Notes: generated by a model from the sequence alone, not told the origin. 64,000 nt of DNA from Paenibacillus flagellatus (GCF_003217775.1 NZ_QJVJ01000007.1:248001-312000); one strand, 5' to 3'; positions 25,742 through 34,731 are shown, numbered from the stretch's first letter. A program made the numbers and translations.

Positions 25742-26374
25742 TCAGGACGCAAGCATCGCCCGAATCGAGCGAAGCGGATCGGTGACGAGCAAATAAGCGA
25801 TGCCGCCGACTTCTCGAATCGTATAATAGGCCAATCGCCCCGGCCGGATGCGGACCGGCTCGACGGTCGATTCGATGCCGAGCATGTTCGCCATCATATG
25901 CGCGCGAAACGCGTGAAAGCCGTGGGTGACGAGGACGGCGCTCTTCCAGCCGCGCTCCCGCATAAGCGCACGGCTGTTTTGCAAGTTTTCGTACGTGCTG
26001 CGCGACCGGTCTTCGACGAGAATGGCGTTTGCGGGTACGCCGTGCTGAACCAAGTACGATTTGATCGTCTCGGCTTCCGAAGGCTCTCCCGGCAGTCCGA
26101 TTCCCCCCGTGGCGATAAGGCGCGGGGCCAGCTTGCGGTTATAGGCGTCGAGCGCCACGTCGAGCCGCTCCTTGAGCGCCGGACTCGGCTTGCCGTTCCA
26201 AACGGCGGCGCCGAGCACGATGATGCAGTCGGCGGGCGAGCCGGAGGACGTTTTCCACGTATACAGAATAACTCCGCTCATCCCCCCGACGAACAGCGCG
26301 GACAGGACGACGGCGAACAGCAGCAAGCGGGCGAGCGCGCGGAACGGACGGCGCTTTGTTTTCTTTTTTTTCAT
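25742..26374 (-). CDS. YdcF/SanA-like DUF218 protein
   Basis: A 210-residue protein with one N-terminal membrane segment (LARLLLFAVVLSALFVGGMSGV) followed by the DUF218 domain: CIIVLGAAVWNGKPSPALKERLD, RLIATGGIGLPGEPSEA, ILVEDRSRSTYENLQNS and VLVTHGFHAFRAHMM. In SanA and VanZ-neighbour proteins this domain affects envelope permeability; the biochemical role is unclear. ATG 26374 follows GGGAG. An earlier in-frame start lacks a site. Confidence 0.87.
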   Translation of the reverse strand: MKKKKTKRRPFRALARLLLFAVVLSALFVGGMSGVILYTWKTSSGSPADCIIVLGAAVWNGKPSPALKERLDVALDAYNRKLAPRLIATGGIGLPGEPSEAETIKSYLVQHGVPANAILVEDRSRSTYENLQNSRALMRERGWKSAVLVTHGFHAFRAHMMANMLGIESTVEPVRIRPGRLAYYTIREVGGIAYLLVTDPLRSIRAMLAS

Positions 26375-26469
26375 CGCTTCTCCCGCCGTAAGAATAGGGT
26401 TAGTATAAATATGATCCATTATAACTTGTTTCGAAGCCGAAACTCAAAATAGTAGACGAGGTGAGCCGG

Positions 26470-26643
26470 ATGAGAGTTTATTGGAACGGAGCGGGCGTTA
26501 TCGCCCGGACGCACGCCAACGTCGGCGCGCACGCGGTCGATCGTTTCCGCTGCATCGCGGCGATTTGCGCTTGCGCGGAAACCGGAGAGAACCAAACGGT
26601 CGCCGTGAGACGACCGGAACAAGAGCGGGAGGCGGGACGATGA
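26470..26643 (+). CDS. Small ORF coupled to the sugar isomerase gene; possible oxidoreductase remnant
   Basis: A 57-codon frame with GACGAGGTGAG before ATG 26470, whose stop overlaps the next start as ATGA (26640-26643). The N-terminal residues VYWNGAGVIARTHA, then RFRCIAAICACAE, vaguely follow the Rossmann pattern of Gfo/Idh proteins. Such a gene often precedes a sugar isomerase like the one at 26640. It may be a degraded remnant kept for translational coupling, a real small protein, or chance. Confidence 0.35.
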   Translation: MRVYWNGAGVIARTHANVGAHAVDRFRCIAAICACAETGENQTVAVRRPEQEREAGR

Positions 26644-27443
26644 ACGTACGGGGAATATCGACCGGGATGTACGGCTGGACGGAACGGTGGAAGGCGGACG
26701 GCAAGGAGCCGGCTTTCGCCGAATTGTTCCGGGCTTGCGCGGAGGCGGGGATCGACGCGGTCGAGATCGACGCGACGCCGGAGACGCTTGCGCTTGCGCG
26801 CTCTTTCGGGCTGGCGGTTTCCGCCTCGTACGTCGGCTTGCCGCTGCACGTCCCTTACGCGGATATCGACGCCGACCGGACGGTGATGCCGTTCGCCGAA
26901 CGGCTGGCCGAGGCGGGCGGAACCGACCTGCTGCTTAACGCCGATCCGAAAGGCTCATGGCGCGAGCGCCAGCCCAAGACGGACGACGATTTGAAGCGGC
27001 AGGGCGAGAACTTGACTCGCATCGCCGAGCGCGTCGGCACGCTGGGCTTGAACGTATGCATGCACAACCACGCCGACTCGAAGGCGCTTTGCGAAGCCGA
27101 TCTCCGCTCGGTCGTCGAGTTTGCCGGCGAATCGGTCGGCTTGTGCGTCGATACCGGCTGGGCGCATTCGGCCGGCTGCGATCCGACGGAGTGGGTGCGG
27201 CAATATCCGGAGCGCGTCTTCGCGTTCCATCTTCGCAATCAATCGGGCCGCGTGCCGACGGAGGACTTGACGGAGGGCGACATCGACTTCGCCGGCCTGT
27301 TCCGCGCCGCCGAAGCGGCGAACTACGAGGGCTGGCTGGCGCTCGAGCTGTGGCATCCGCCCGAGACGAAGCCGGTCCGGTCGATGGTCGAGGATACGGT
27401 TCGCTCGATCGCGTTCGTCAACCGGCTGTTGAATCGGCCATAA
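26640..27443 (+). CDS. Sugar phosphate isomerase/epimerase (TIM barrel, AP-endonuclease 2 family)
   Basis: A 267-residue xylose isomerase-like TIM barrel. Metal-binding and active-site residues are visible in AGIDAVEIDATPETL, VCMHNHADSK, VGLCVDTGWAHSAGCDP, VFAFHLRNQSG and GWLALELWHPPE. The family isomerizes or dehydrates sugars and inosose with a divalent metal. The frame is open back to 26481, but family length and the ATGA overlap with the upstream small frame favour ATG 26640. GGGAGG lies before it. It stands alone otherwise. Confidence 0.85.
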   Translation: MNVRGISTGMYGWTERWKADGKEPAFAELFRACAEAGIDAVEIDATPETLALARSFGLAVSASYVGLPLHVPYADIDADRTVMPFAERLAEAGGTDLLLNADPKGSWRERQPKTDDDLKRQGENLTRIAERVGTLGLNVCMHNHADSKALCEADLRSVVEFAGESVGLCVDTGWAHSAGCDPTEWVRQYPERVFAFHLRNQSGRVPTEDLTEGDIDFAGLFRAAEAANYEGWLALELWHPPETKPVRSMVEDTVRSIAFVNRLLNRP

Positions 27444-27548
27444 ATATGTCGAAATTGTGAAACCGAAGCGGAGTACGCGCGTATTACCTGACGACTGGAA
27501 AACCGCTTGCCGGTTTGACAAAAGCAGGAAGAAACGGAGGCGAAGCGC

Positions 27549-28112
27549 GTGGAGCAACTGTTCTGGTCATGTCTCGCGGGAGGCGTCCTGTTCGCCGTCG
27601 TCACCGTCATCTTCGGCGATTTGGTCAGCCACGCGGTGGACGGGATGCTCGACTTTCTGTCCGTCGACGGCCACCGGAAGCTGAAGCCGATGGTGATCGT
27701 CAGCGGCATTACGGCGTTCGGCGGCGCAGGCTTGCTGCTGCTGCACTATACGCCTCTAGGCGGGGCGCCGGCCGTCGTCGTTTCACTCGTCGCGGCCGTC
27801 GTCGTGGCGTACGTCGTCTACGTCGCGTACGTCCGGCCGATGGACGACAGCGAGAATTCCACGGCCTTCTCCATCCGCGAGCTGACCGGCCGGATCGGCG
27901 AGGTGCTCGTCCCGATTCCGCCGAGAGGCTACGGGGAAGTGCTGGTGAAGGTCGGAGCCGGCCGTACGAACCAGATCGCCGCGAGCTTCGACGGAGAGAC
28001 GCTCCATGCGGGAGAGCGCGTCGTCGTCGTCGAGGTGCGCGACGACACGCTGTTCGTCAGCCGTTTCGACGGCGGTACGGAGCGCGGTCATACCGAAGGA
28101 AACGCCAATTAG
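27549..28112 (+). CDS. NfeD-like membrane protein (YuaF type), flotillin partner
   Basis: A 187-residue protein with three membrane segments (LFWSCLAGGVLFAVVTVIF, PMVIVSGITAFGGAGLLLL, AVVVSLVAAVVVAYVVYVAYV) and a C-terminal OB-fold domain (ELTGRIGEVLVPIPPRGYGE, VVVVEVRDDTLFVSRF). This is the short NfeD type found beside flotillin genes. GTG 27549 lies 8 bases after GGAGG. It is followed after 16 bases by floT, the yuaF-yuaG order of B. subtilis. The pair organizes membrane microdomains. Confidence 0.88.
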   Translation: MEQLFWSCLAGGVLFAVVTVIFGDLVSHAVDGMLDFLSVDGHRKLKPMVIVSGITAFGGAGLLLLHYTPLGGAPAVVVSLVAAVVVAYVVYVAYVRPMDDSENSTAFSIRELTGRIGEVLVPIPPRGYGEVLVKVGAGRTNQIAASFDGETLHAGERVVVVEVRDDTLFVSRFDGGTERGHTEGNAN

Positions 28113-28128
28113 GAGAGGAGAGATCGTA

Positions 28129-29673
28129 TTGTCGGAAGCGTTGTTGATTCCCGTAATCGTCGTGGGCGTTATCGTGGTGCTCGGTTTGGCCTTTTGGGCG
28201 AGGTACAAGACGGTCAGTCCGGACGAGGCGATGATCGTGACCGGATCGTTTTTGGGCAGCAAAAATACGCTCGTCGACGAGACGGGACGCCGCATCAAAA
28301 TCGTGCGCGGCGGAGGGGCATTCATTCTTCCGATTTTCCAGAAAGCCGAATTTTTGTCGCTGTTGTCGCTCAAGCTGGACGTGTCGACGCCGGAGGTGTA
28401 TACCGAGCAGGGCGTACCGGTCATGACGGACGCGGTCGCGATCATCAAGATCGGCGGATCGGTGGAGGACGTCGCGACGGCGGCCGAGCAGTTCATGGGC
28501 AAGCCGACGGAGGCGCTCAAGGGCGAGGCGCAGGAAGTGCTCGAAGGCCATCTGCGCTCGATTCTCGGCTCCATGACGGTCGAGGAGGTATACCGCAACC
28601 GCGATAAATTCGCGCAGGAGGTCCAAGGCGTCGCGGCGAAAGATTTGAAGAAGATGGGGCTGCAAATCGTCTCGTTCACGATCAAGGACGTGCGCGACAA
28701 GCACGGCTATCTCGATTCGCTCGGGAAGCCGCGCATCGCGGCGGTGAAGCGGGACGCCGAAATCGCCGAAGCGGAGGCGATCCGCGATTCCCGGATCCAG
28801 AAGGCGAAAGCCGAGGAGGAAGGGATGAAGGCCGAGCTGCTGCGCGATACGAACATCGCCGAGGCGACGAAGGAGAAGGAGCTGAAGACGGCGGCGTTCA
28901 AGAAGGACCAGGATATGGCGAAAGCCGAAGCGGATCAGGCGTATCATATCCAGGAGGCCCGGTCGAAGCAGAGCGTCGTCGAGGAGCAGATGAAGGTCGA
29001 GCTCGTCCGCAAGGAGCGGGAAATCGATCTCGAGGCGAAAGAAATTTTGCGCCGCGAGAAGCAGTACGACGCGGAAGTGAAGAAGAAGGCGGACGCCGAC
29101 CGGTACGCCGTCGAGCAGGCGGCGGAGGCGGACAAAGCGCGGCGCATGTTCGAGGCGGATGCGACGCAGTATAAGATCGAGGCGGAAGCGCGGGCGATGG
29201 CCGAGCAGAAGCGGCTCGAAGGTCTCGCGATCGCGGAGGCGGAGCGGGCGAAAGGGGCGGCGGAGGCCGAGGTCATCCGGCTGCGAGGCCTCGCCGAGGC
29301 GGAAGCGAAGCAGAAGCTGGCCGAGGCGTTCGAGAAGTTCGGCGAGGCGGCGGTGCTCGACATCATCGTGAAGATGCTGCCGGAGCTGGCCGGCAAAGTC
29401 GCCGAGCCGATCGGCTCGATCGACAAGCTGACCGTCGTCGATACCGGGCACGGCGAAGGAGCGGCTCGCGTGAGCAATTACGTAACGTCGCTGATGGCGA
29501 CCGCCCCGGAGATGCTCAAGAGCGTCTCGGGCATCGATGTCGACAAGCTGGTGAAGGGCTTGACCTCGCGCCTGTCCGGCGCCGCCGGTTTGCCGCCGGT
29601 GGCGGCGGCGACCGAAACGGGATCGACGGTTCAGCCGGCGGTCAAGGAGCCGGACTCTACGGCTACTTCCTGA
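28129..29673 (+). CDS. floT: Flotillin-like protein FloT (YuaG)
   Basis: A 514-residue membrane-microdomain scaffold. It has one N-terminal hydrophobic segment (LLIPVIVVGVIVVLGLAFW), a SPFH/PHB domain (about residues 30-220, with KIVRGGGAFILPIFQ and STPEVYTEQGVPV), a long alanine/glutamate-rich coiled coil with EA repeats (about 220-410), and a C-terminal oligomerization region (DIIVKMLPELAGKVAEPIG). The start is TTG 28129 after AGGAGAGGAG. Similarity to B. subtilis YuaG is evident along the whole length. A terminator follows. Confidence 0.95.
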   Translation: MSEALLIPVIVVGVIVVLGLAFWARYKTVSPDEAMIVTGSFLGSKNTLVDETGRRIKIVRGGGAFILPIFQKAEFLSLLSLKLDVSTPEVYTEQGVPVMTDAVAIIKIGGSVEDVATAAEQFMGKPTEALKGEAQEVLEGHLRSILGSMTVEEVYRNRDKFAQEVQGVAAKDLKKMGLQIVSFTIKDVRDKHGYLDSLGKPRIAAVKRDAEIAEAEAIRDSRIQKAKAEEEGMKAELLRDTNIAEATKEKELKTAAFKKDQDMAKAEADQAYHIQEARSKQSVVEEQMKVELVRKEREIDLEAKEILRREKQYDAEVKKKADADRYAVEQAAEADKARRMFEADATQYKIEAEARAMAEQKRLEGLAIAEAERAKGAAEAEVIRLRGLAEAEAKQKLAEAFEKFGEAAVLDIIVKMLPELAGKVAEPIGSIDKLTVVDTGHGEGAARVSNYVTSLMATAPEMLKSVSGIDVDKLVKGLTSRLSGAAGLPPVAAATETGSTVQPAVKEPDSTATS

Positions 29674-29698
29674 AAGACGATACGAAATACGAAATGAC

Positions 29699-29735
29699 GA
29701 AAAGCCGTGAAGCGAGCTTCGCTTCACGGCTTTTC
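29699..29735. terminator. Bidirectional terminator floT / HD-GYP gene
   Basis: GAAAAGCCGTGAAGCGA pairs with its exact complement in a long palindrome. It has AAAA on the left and TTTT on the right, so it can stop transcription from both converging genes (ends at 29673 and 29760). Confidence 0.93.
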
Positions 29736-29759
29736 GCCGTATATCGGGCGTTCCGACCG

Positions 29760-30731
29760 TCAGCATACTTGAAGCACCGTCACCGACGGATGGTCGGCCA
29801 GCGGCAGCTCCGTTTCGTTTGACACGAGACGGACGACCGGACGGTGCATGTGGGCTTCGATGCGGACGACGATCGCATCGAAGCCGTTGCTCAGCTTCAC
29901 CTTCGTGCCGGGCGGATAGGACGGAACGCCGGTAACAAACGCCTGCACGAGCTTGCCGGCATAGGCGGTTTCGTTTTTGGTCATGACGATTTCGAGCGCC
30001 TCGTGCGGCGGCAAGCTTCGCTCGGATACGGCGTTCTCGTATAGATTGGCGAGCCCGCATATTTGCGCGAATTCGAGCACGTCGCCTTTGAGCCCGCGCG
30101 GGAAGCCTTCGCCGTCCAGCGTCTCGTGGTGCTGGAACGCGACGTGGGCGGACAGCAGGCTCAGCTCGCGGATGCCGCGAAGCAGCTCGAAGCCGGCCTC
30201 CGGATGCTTCGCGCGATCGGCGGCGATCGCCTTGCCGATATCGTGCAGCAGGCAGCCCACCGCCAGGTCGCGCAGCTGCAGCTCGTTATACCCGAGATGC
30301 TTGCCGATTTGCAGCGACAGCAGCGCCACGTTGACGGCGTGCGCATACGCCTTCAGCTCCGCAGGGACCGTCGTGGTCGGGATCGGGACGAGCACCGGAC
30401 GCTGCTTCATTTCGGCAATCAGCTTCCCGGCGGCGGCCAGCACGGGTTTGACCGCCAACGGTTTTTTGGCGGACGCGGCGTCGAAGCATTCGCGCACGAC
30501 TTGGACGACGTCGAGCCATGTCGGCATGTCCATCATTTCCTCCATCGTAATGCCCCGCGATTCCGCATCTTCGATAAACAAAATGCGAATGCCCATATCG
30601 ATGAGCCGATCGAGAATTTTCGGATGAATCCGGTGGTTCGCACCTAACAGTACCCGGCGGTGCGAGTCGTACACGGGCTTGGCCAGCTGCATCGTGCGTT
30701 CGTCGTATTCCGAGATTTGGATCAGTCGCAT
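29760..30731 (-). CDS. HD-GYP domain protein, probable cyclic-di-GMP phosphodiesterase
   Basis: A 323-residue protein. The N-terminal 100 residues (ISEYDERTMQLAKPVYDSHR) are typical of Paenibacillus and Bacillus HD-GYP proteins. The HD motif is in CLLHDIGKAIAADRAKHPEAG (about residue 180) and the GYP-type motif appears as HHETLDGEGFPRGLKG, with Phe for Tyr. The family hydrolyses cyclic di-GMP with two or three metals. GGAGGG precedes ATG 30731. It is soluble, with no membrane segment. It stands alone and has its own promoter. Confidence 0.9.
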   Translation of the reverse strand: MRLIQISEYDERTMQLAKPVYDSHRRVLLGANHRIHPKILDRLIDMGIRILFIEDAESRGITMEEMMDMPTWLDVVQVVRECFDAASAKKPLAVKPVLAAAGKLIAEMKQRPVLVPIPTTTVPAELKAYAHAVNVALLSLQIGKHLGYNELQLRDLAVGCLLHDIGKAIAADRAKHPEAGFELLRGIRELSLLSAHVAFQHHETLDGEGFPRGLKGDVLEFAQICGLANLYENAVSERSLPPHEALEIVMTKNETAYAGKLVQAFVTGVPSYPPGTKVKLSNGFDAIVVRIEAHMHRPVVRLVSNETELPLADHPSVTVLQVC

Positions 30732-30766
30732 AAGAACCCTCCGCGCAAAATAGAGACTGCCATAAT

Positions 30767-30794
30767 CGTATAGGATTTTGACGAACAGTGTCAA
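30767..30794 (-). promoter_or_regulatory. Promoter of the HD-GYP gene
   Basis: On the minus strand TTGACA (30794-30789), a 16-base spacer and TATACG (30772-30767) make a sigma-A type promoter about 36 bases before the start codon. Confidence 0.6.
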
Positions 30795-30909
30795 TTATTG
30801 TCGAACAATTGGAGGGATGAAACTTTTTCCAATCGGGGTCCGACTCTGCCGCGGGCATGAGCGTCGCAAATGGGGGAAAGCTAAACCCAAAAAAGAACGG
30901 AGGAACGCC

Positions 30910-31305
30910 ATGAAGAAGCGTGCCGAATGGATCGTCGCGACCGCGGTCGCCGTCGCCTTGACTTCGTGCGGGGGAGGCGGGGGACCGGTGAAGAAGCAGG
31001 ACCAGAACGCCCAAAAGCAGCAGTCGCAGCAACAGCAGCAGCAGCCAAGCATCATCGACCAGGAGTTGAAAAAGCATTATCAGATGTACAAAGAAATTCA
31101 GCAGTACGACCGGCAGCAGGTACAGAAGGCCGAGCAGGAGCAGCTCAAGAAAACGTCCTCCGAGAAGGCGGGAGGCGGGATGAGCTCGAAAGACAAAAAG
31201 GCGGGCGGGCAGAAGAAAGAGGACAAAAACAAGCAGGAGGACAAGAAGCAGGGAGGCGACAAAAAGTCATCAACCGGCCGGCAGCAGTCGGGGGGCGGAC
31301 AATGA
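30910..31305 (+). CDS. Small lipoprotein with low-complexity Gln/Lys-rich body
   Basis: A 131-residue secreted lipoprotein. The signal peptide ends in the lipobox LTSC (near residue 21). A glycine run, a run of glutamines (KQQSQQQQQQ), a short helical part (DQELKKHYQMYKEIQQYDRQ) and a Lys/Gly/Asp-rich tail follow. GGAGG precedes ATG 30910; the frame is open back to 30778 without a site. I recognise no family. The composition suggests a disordered spacer at the cell wall. It is transcribed divergently from the HD-GYP gene. Confidence 0.75.
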   Translation: MKKRAEWIVATAVAVALTSCGGGGGPVKKQDQNAQKQQSQQQQQQPSIIDQELKKHYQMYKEIQQYDRQQVQKAEQEQLKKTSSEKAGGGMSSKDKKAGGQKKEDKNKQEDKKQGGDKKSSTGRQQSGGGQ

Positions 31306-31361
31306 GATAACGAACGGCATCCGTTGTGATCGGGGCCGGGCGTCCGGTTCGCGCCAAGCCT

Positions 31362-32249
31362 TCATTCGCCCCCCGTCCCGATTTTGCGCAAATATTGCTT
31401 CGGCGTGCAGCCGTTGTACCGCTTGAACAGCTCGTAAAAATGGGCCATATTCTCGATGCCGACCGACCGGGCGATTTCGTTCACGCTTTCGCCGCTCGTG
31501 ACGAGAAGCCGCTCCGCCTTGGCGATCCGCTTCCGGTTAACGTAGTCGATGAACGAGGAGCCCATCGCTTTTTTGAAATATTTCGAAAAGTAAAAGTAGC
31601 TCATGCCGGCAATGTGGCTGACGGTCTCCATATCGAGCTTCTCCGCGAGATGGCGGTCCACATACTCGAGAATCGGCTTCATGACGCCGGCGTCGACGAA
31701 TTCATGCGCTTGGAGCAGCCCGCGCGTATCGCCACGCAGCAGCGTCAGCAGCAAATGCTTGATATGCATGCTGGCGGCGATTTCGTACCCCTTCGCTTTC
31801 CCCGTCATTTCCTCGTGAATTTTTTCGATGATGAATCCTACCTCGGCCCGGACGTCCGGATCTTCCCGAAACATGTAATTCAGCTCCTCGAGAGGATGGT
31901 GCACCTCCGAGAAATGCCGGTAATAGCGCATCATCGCCGGGTCGAAGTATGGCTCGAGATCGACGTGCAGCACGATGTACACCAGCTCCTCGTCGCCGGA
32001 GGCTCGGCCCCGGTGCAGCTGAGAGGAGCCGATGACGACGACGTCCCGCGGACGGAGCGTGTACGCCCGGTTCGGCGTATAAATTTCGTGAACGCCCTGC
32101 TGGACGAGGATGAACTCGACTTCCTTATGATAATGCCATCGAATCTCCTGATGGACGGCCGGACGCTTCGGCGGCTGCACCATGAACTGCCCCACCTTGA
32201 TGCACAAGACGGGATTTAAATAATGGATCGGTTCCTTATAAATTTCCAT
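31362..32249 (-). CDS. AraC-family transcriptional regulator (cupin type)
   Basis: A 295-residue cytoplasmic regulator. The N-terminal cupin-like part (HYHKEVEFILVQQGVHEIY, LRPRDVVVIGSSQLHRG) would bind a sugar. The C-terminal double helix-turn-helix (about residues 195-290) shows MSYFYFSKYFKKAMGSSFIDYV and ENMAHFYELFKRYNGCTPKQYL. It is divergent from two oxidoreductase genes at 32385, its likely targets. ATG 32249 has only a weak ribosome site, but longer starts add an unlikely cysteine-rich extension. Confidence 0.9.
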   Translation of the reverse strand: MEIYKEPIHYLNPVLCIKVGQFMVQPPKRPAVHQEIRWHYHKEVEFILVQQGVHEIYTPNRAYTLRPRDVVVIGSSQLHRGRASGDEELVYIVLHVDLEPYFDPAMMRYYRHFSEVHHPLEELNYMFREDPDVRAEVGFIIEKIHEEMTGKAKGYEIAASMHIKHLLLTLLRGDTRGLLQAHEFVDAGVMKPILEYVDRHLAEKLDMETVSHIAGMSYFYFSKYFKKAMGSSFIDYVNRKRIAKAERLLVTSGESVNEIARSVGIENMAHFYELFKRYNGCTPKQYLRKIGTGGE

Positions 32250-32384
32250 TTCGGACGCACCGCGCTTTCGGTCGTGACAAAATTGGATACAAAGCGGACA
32301 AATGACGGCATATACGCCGCCCTGCAAAGGAGGTAATCTAGGCTTTAGTTACCATTATACAACGAAATGGAGCGAGGAAAAGCC
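32250..32384. promoter_or_regulatory. Divergent control region AraC / oxidoreductases
   Basis: The region holds a dyad GGCATATACGCC (about 32307-32318) that could be the AraC site, an isolated AAGGAGGT at about 32326-32333 that no start codon follows at a normal distance, and TTATAC at 32355-32360, a possible -10 for the plus-strand operon. Confidence 0.4.
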
Positions 32385-33389
32385 ATGAAAGTAGCCATTG
32401 TCGGCTGCGGCGGACTCGGGAACGTGCATGCGAGCTGTTATGCGGCCATCCCCGGCGTGACCGTGGTCGGAGTATGCGATATCGAGCCGGACCTGCGGGA
32501 GAAGCTGGCCGAGCGTACCGGAGCGAAAGCGTATGCGTCGTTCGACGAAATGCTGGCGCAATCCGGCTGCGACGTCGTCAGCGTCACGCTGCCGAGCAAC
32601 CTGCACAAGCCGTTCGCGATTCAGGCGGCCCGTGCGGGCAAGCACGTCATCTGCGAGAAGCCGATCGCCCTCCATCTGGACGATGCGGCGGAGATGATCC
32701 GCGAATGCGAAGCGAACGGCGTCCGTCTGTTCGTCGGCCACGTCGTCCGTTTCTTCCCGGAATACGCGCAGATGAAACGGCAAATCGAAGCCGGCTCGAT
32801 CGGACGCGTCGGCGTCGCCCACGCCAAGCGGATCGGCGGACATCCCGGCCTGCGCCGGCCGTGGTTCATGGACGACGCCCAGAGCGGCGGCGTTATTCTG
32901 GACCTGATGATTCACGATATCGACTTCTTCCGTTGGTCGCTCGGCGAGGTGCGCTCGGCCTACGGGCTGCGTACGGTCGAAGGGGACGTCGACTACGCGT
33001 CGGCCACGCTCGTCTTCGAAAGCGGCGCGGTCGCGAACGTCGAGGCGTATTGGGGATACCCGGGACCGTTCACGACGGCCGCGGAAATCGCCGGAAGCAA
33101 AGGCGTCATCCGCAGCGACAGCTCCAAGTCCGTTTCGCTCCAGGTGCGCAAGGCGGCGGCCGCCGATGCGGGCGGCCCGTTCGTCGAAGTGCCGCAAAGC
33201 CCCGGCTACCGGTCGCCGTTCGAGCTGGAAATCGAACATTTCATCGACTGCATGCGGGAAAACCGGGAGCCGCTCGTAACGGCGCAGGACGCCTATAAAG
33301 CGCTCGAAATCGGGCTCGCGATCGTCGAATCGACCCGTACCGGCCGAGCCGTCCAATTCGAATCCGCAGCACGGGAGGGATCGCGATGA
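32385..33389 (+). CDS. Gfo/Idh/MocA-family oxidoreductase
   Basis: A 334-residue NAD(P)-dependent sugar oxidoreductase. The classical Rossmann motif AIVGCGGLGNVHASCYAAIPG is at the N terminus and the family motif in VICEKPIALHLDDA near residue 93. LDLMIHDIDFFRWSLGEV is the typical substrate-side helix with His-Asp. GAGGAAA precedes ATG 32385. The stop overlaps the next start (ATGA at 33386). With the next gene it forms a two-gene operon divergent from the AraC regulator. Confidence 0.9.
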   Translation: MKVAIVGCGGLGNVHASCYAAIPGVTVVGVCDIEPDLREKLAERTGAKAYASFDEMLAQSGCDVVSVTLPSNLHKPFAIQAARAGKHVICEKPIALHLDDAAEMIRECEANGVRLFVGHVVRFFPEYAQMKRQIEAGSIGRVGVAHAKRIGGHPGLRRPWFMDDAQSGGVILDLMIHDIDFFRWSLGEVRSAYGLRTVEGDVDYASATLVFESGAVANVEAYWGYPGPFTTAAEIAGSKGVIRSDSSKSVSLQVRKAAAADAGGPFVEVPQSPGYRSPFELEIEHFIDCMRENREPLVTAQDAYKALEIGLAIVESTRTGRAVQFESAAREGSR

Positions 33390-34375
33390 ATAAGCTGAAG
33401 GTCGGCATGATCAGCTTTGCGCACGGGCATGCGTTCTCTTACTTGCACTCGCTGCTCGCGCTTCCGCAAGTCGAGCTCGTCGGCATCGCGGACGAGGTGA
33501 AAAGCCGCGTCGAGGAAGTCGTCGGGAAGCACGGGCTCGCTTATTACGCCGATTACCGGGATTTGCTCGCGCAAGATTCGCTCGACGCGGTCGTCATCTG
33601 CTCGGAGAACGCGTTCCATGCGCAGCTGACGATCGACGCCGCGAAAGCGAAAAAGCACGTCATTTGCGAAAAGCCGCTCGGCCTGTCCGTAGAAGAAATG
33701 AAACGGATGATCGATGCGTGCGACGAAAACGGCGTTAAGCTCATGACGGCGTTTCCTTGCCGGTACATAGCGGCCGTCGTCAACGCCAAGGCGGCGATCG
33801 ACCGCGGCGAAATCGGACGCATCCTGGCGATCAAAGGAACGAACCGCGGCTCGATGCCGGGCAATTGGTTCGTCGAGCCGGAGCTGTCCGGAGGCGGTGC
33901 GCTGCTCGACCATACGGTCCACGTCATGGACTTGATGAACTGGTTTACCGGCTCGAAGGTAACGGAGGTGTACGCGTACGCGGCCACGCTGTTCCATGAG
34001 GAGCTCAAGGTGGACGACGCGGGAATGATCCACGTCAAGTTCGAAAACGGCGTCTTCGGCGTGCTCGACACGAGCTGGTCGCGGCCGAAGTCGTTCCCGA
34101 CCTGGGGCGATGTGACGATGGAAATCGTCGGCACGAAAGGCTCGATCTCGGTCGACAGTTTCGCGCAGAAGACCGAGCTCTACAACGACGATGCGGGGAA
34201 AGGGCAGTATTTGTTCTGGGGCGACTCGATGGACCATCACATGGTCGAATCGTTCGTCGACGCGCTGCTGAGCGGCGCCCCCGCCCCGATCAGCGGGGTC
34301 GACGGGCTTCGTTCCGCCGAGGTTGCCTTGGCCGGCTACGAATCCGTCAAGCTCGGCCAGCCGGTCAAGCTGTAA
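33386..34375 (+). CDS. Gfo/Idh/MocA-family oxidoreductase, glycine motif altered
   Basis: A 329-residue paralogue of the upstream protein. The first strand reads KVGMISFAHGHAFSYLHSL, so the usual GxGxxG is replaced by FAHGHA, while the second half of the fold (VVICSENAFHAQL) and the EKP motif (VICEKPLGLSVEEM) are normal. The substrate-side motif is GALLDHTVHVMDLMNWF. Such members pair with a classical one in sugar operons. It may use a differently bound cofactor. A terminator follows. Confidence 0.88.
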   Translation: MNKLKVGMISFAHGHAFSYLHSLLALPQVELVGIADEVKSRVEEVVGKHGLAYYADYRDLLAQDSLDAVVICSENAFHAQLTIDAAKAKKHVICEKPLGLSVEEMKRMIDACDENGVKLMTAFPCRYIAAVVNAKAAIDRGEIGRILAIKGTNRGSMPGNWFVEPELSGGGALLDHTVHVMDLMNWFTGSKVTEVYAYAATLFHEELKVDDAGMIHVKFENGVFGVLDTSWSRPKSFPTWGDVTMEIVGTKGSISVDSFAQKTELYNDDAGKGQYLFWGDSMDHHMVESFVDALLSGAPAPISGVDGLRSAEVALAGYESVKLGQPVKL

Positions 34376-34391
34376 GTCGGCAAGCCGGACG

Positions 34392-34434
34392 ACAAAGAAG
34401 CAGAGACGCCAATCGCTCTCTGCTTCTTTGTTTT
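34392..34434. terminator. Terminator after the oxidoreductase pair
   Basis: ACAAAGAAGCAGAGA (34392-34406) and its exact complement (34417-34431) followed by TTT. The A-rich left side may also serve the converging DUF4183 gene that ends at 34447. Confidence 0.93.
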
Positions 34435-34446
34435 GGGCCGGACGAA

Positions 34447-34731
34447 TCAGGTTATGATAAATTCGACAATAAGAGGGGTGGCGTCGTCCAGGGCGTCGCC
34501 GCCCGGAATCGTAATCGCCGTCGTCGTGACGGTGGACGTGTCGCCCGTCTGCAGCACCGCGTTGATATACAGGTTGTAGTACGCGTACGAGGCCGGGAAT
34601 GCGGTCGCGGCGGCGCCGGTATCGTCGGTGAACGCCGTGGCGGCGATGGCGAATGTGGCGCCGGTGCCGGTACCGGCTCCGAACGTGCCGGAGAAGCGCC
34701 GGCCGGCCATAAACGGTTTGACTATCGGCAT
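34447..34731 (-). CDS. DUF4183 domain protein (spore-surface type)
   Basis: A 94-residue protein with the DUF4183 pattern TAFPASYAYYNLYINAVLQTGD in its middle and ITIPGGDALDDATPLIVEF at its end. DUF4183 is common in Bacillus and Paenibacillus, often next to or fused to collagen-like proteins of the spore coat or exosporium. GGAGGGAGGTGAG precedes ATG 34731. The neighbouring gene at 34815 carries the same domain at its C terminus, so the two probably work in the same surface layer. It has no signal peptide, as usual for exosporium proteins. Confidence 0.8.
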   Translation of the reverse strand: MPIVKPFMAGRRFSGTFGAGTGTGATFAIAATAFTDDTGAAATAFPASYAYYNLYINAVLQTGDTSTVTTTAITIPGGDALDDATPLIVEFIIT

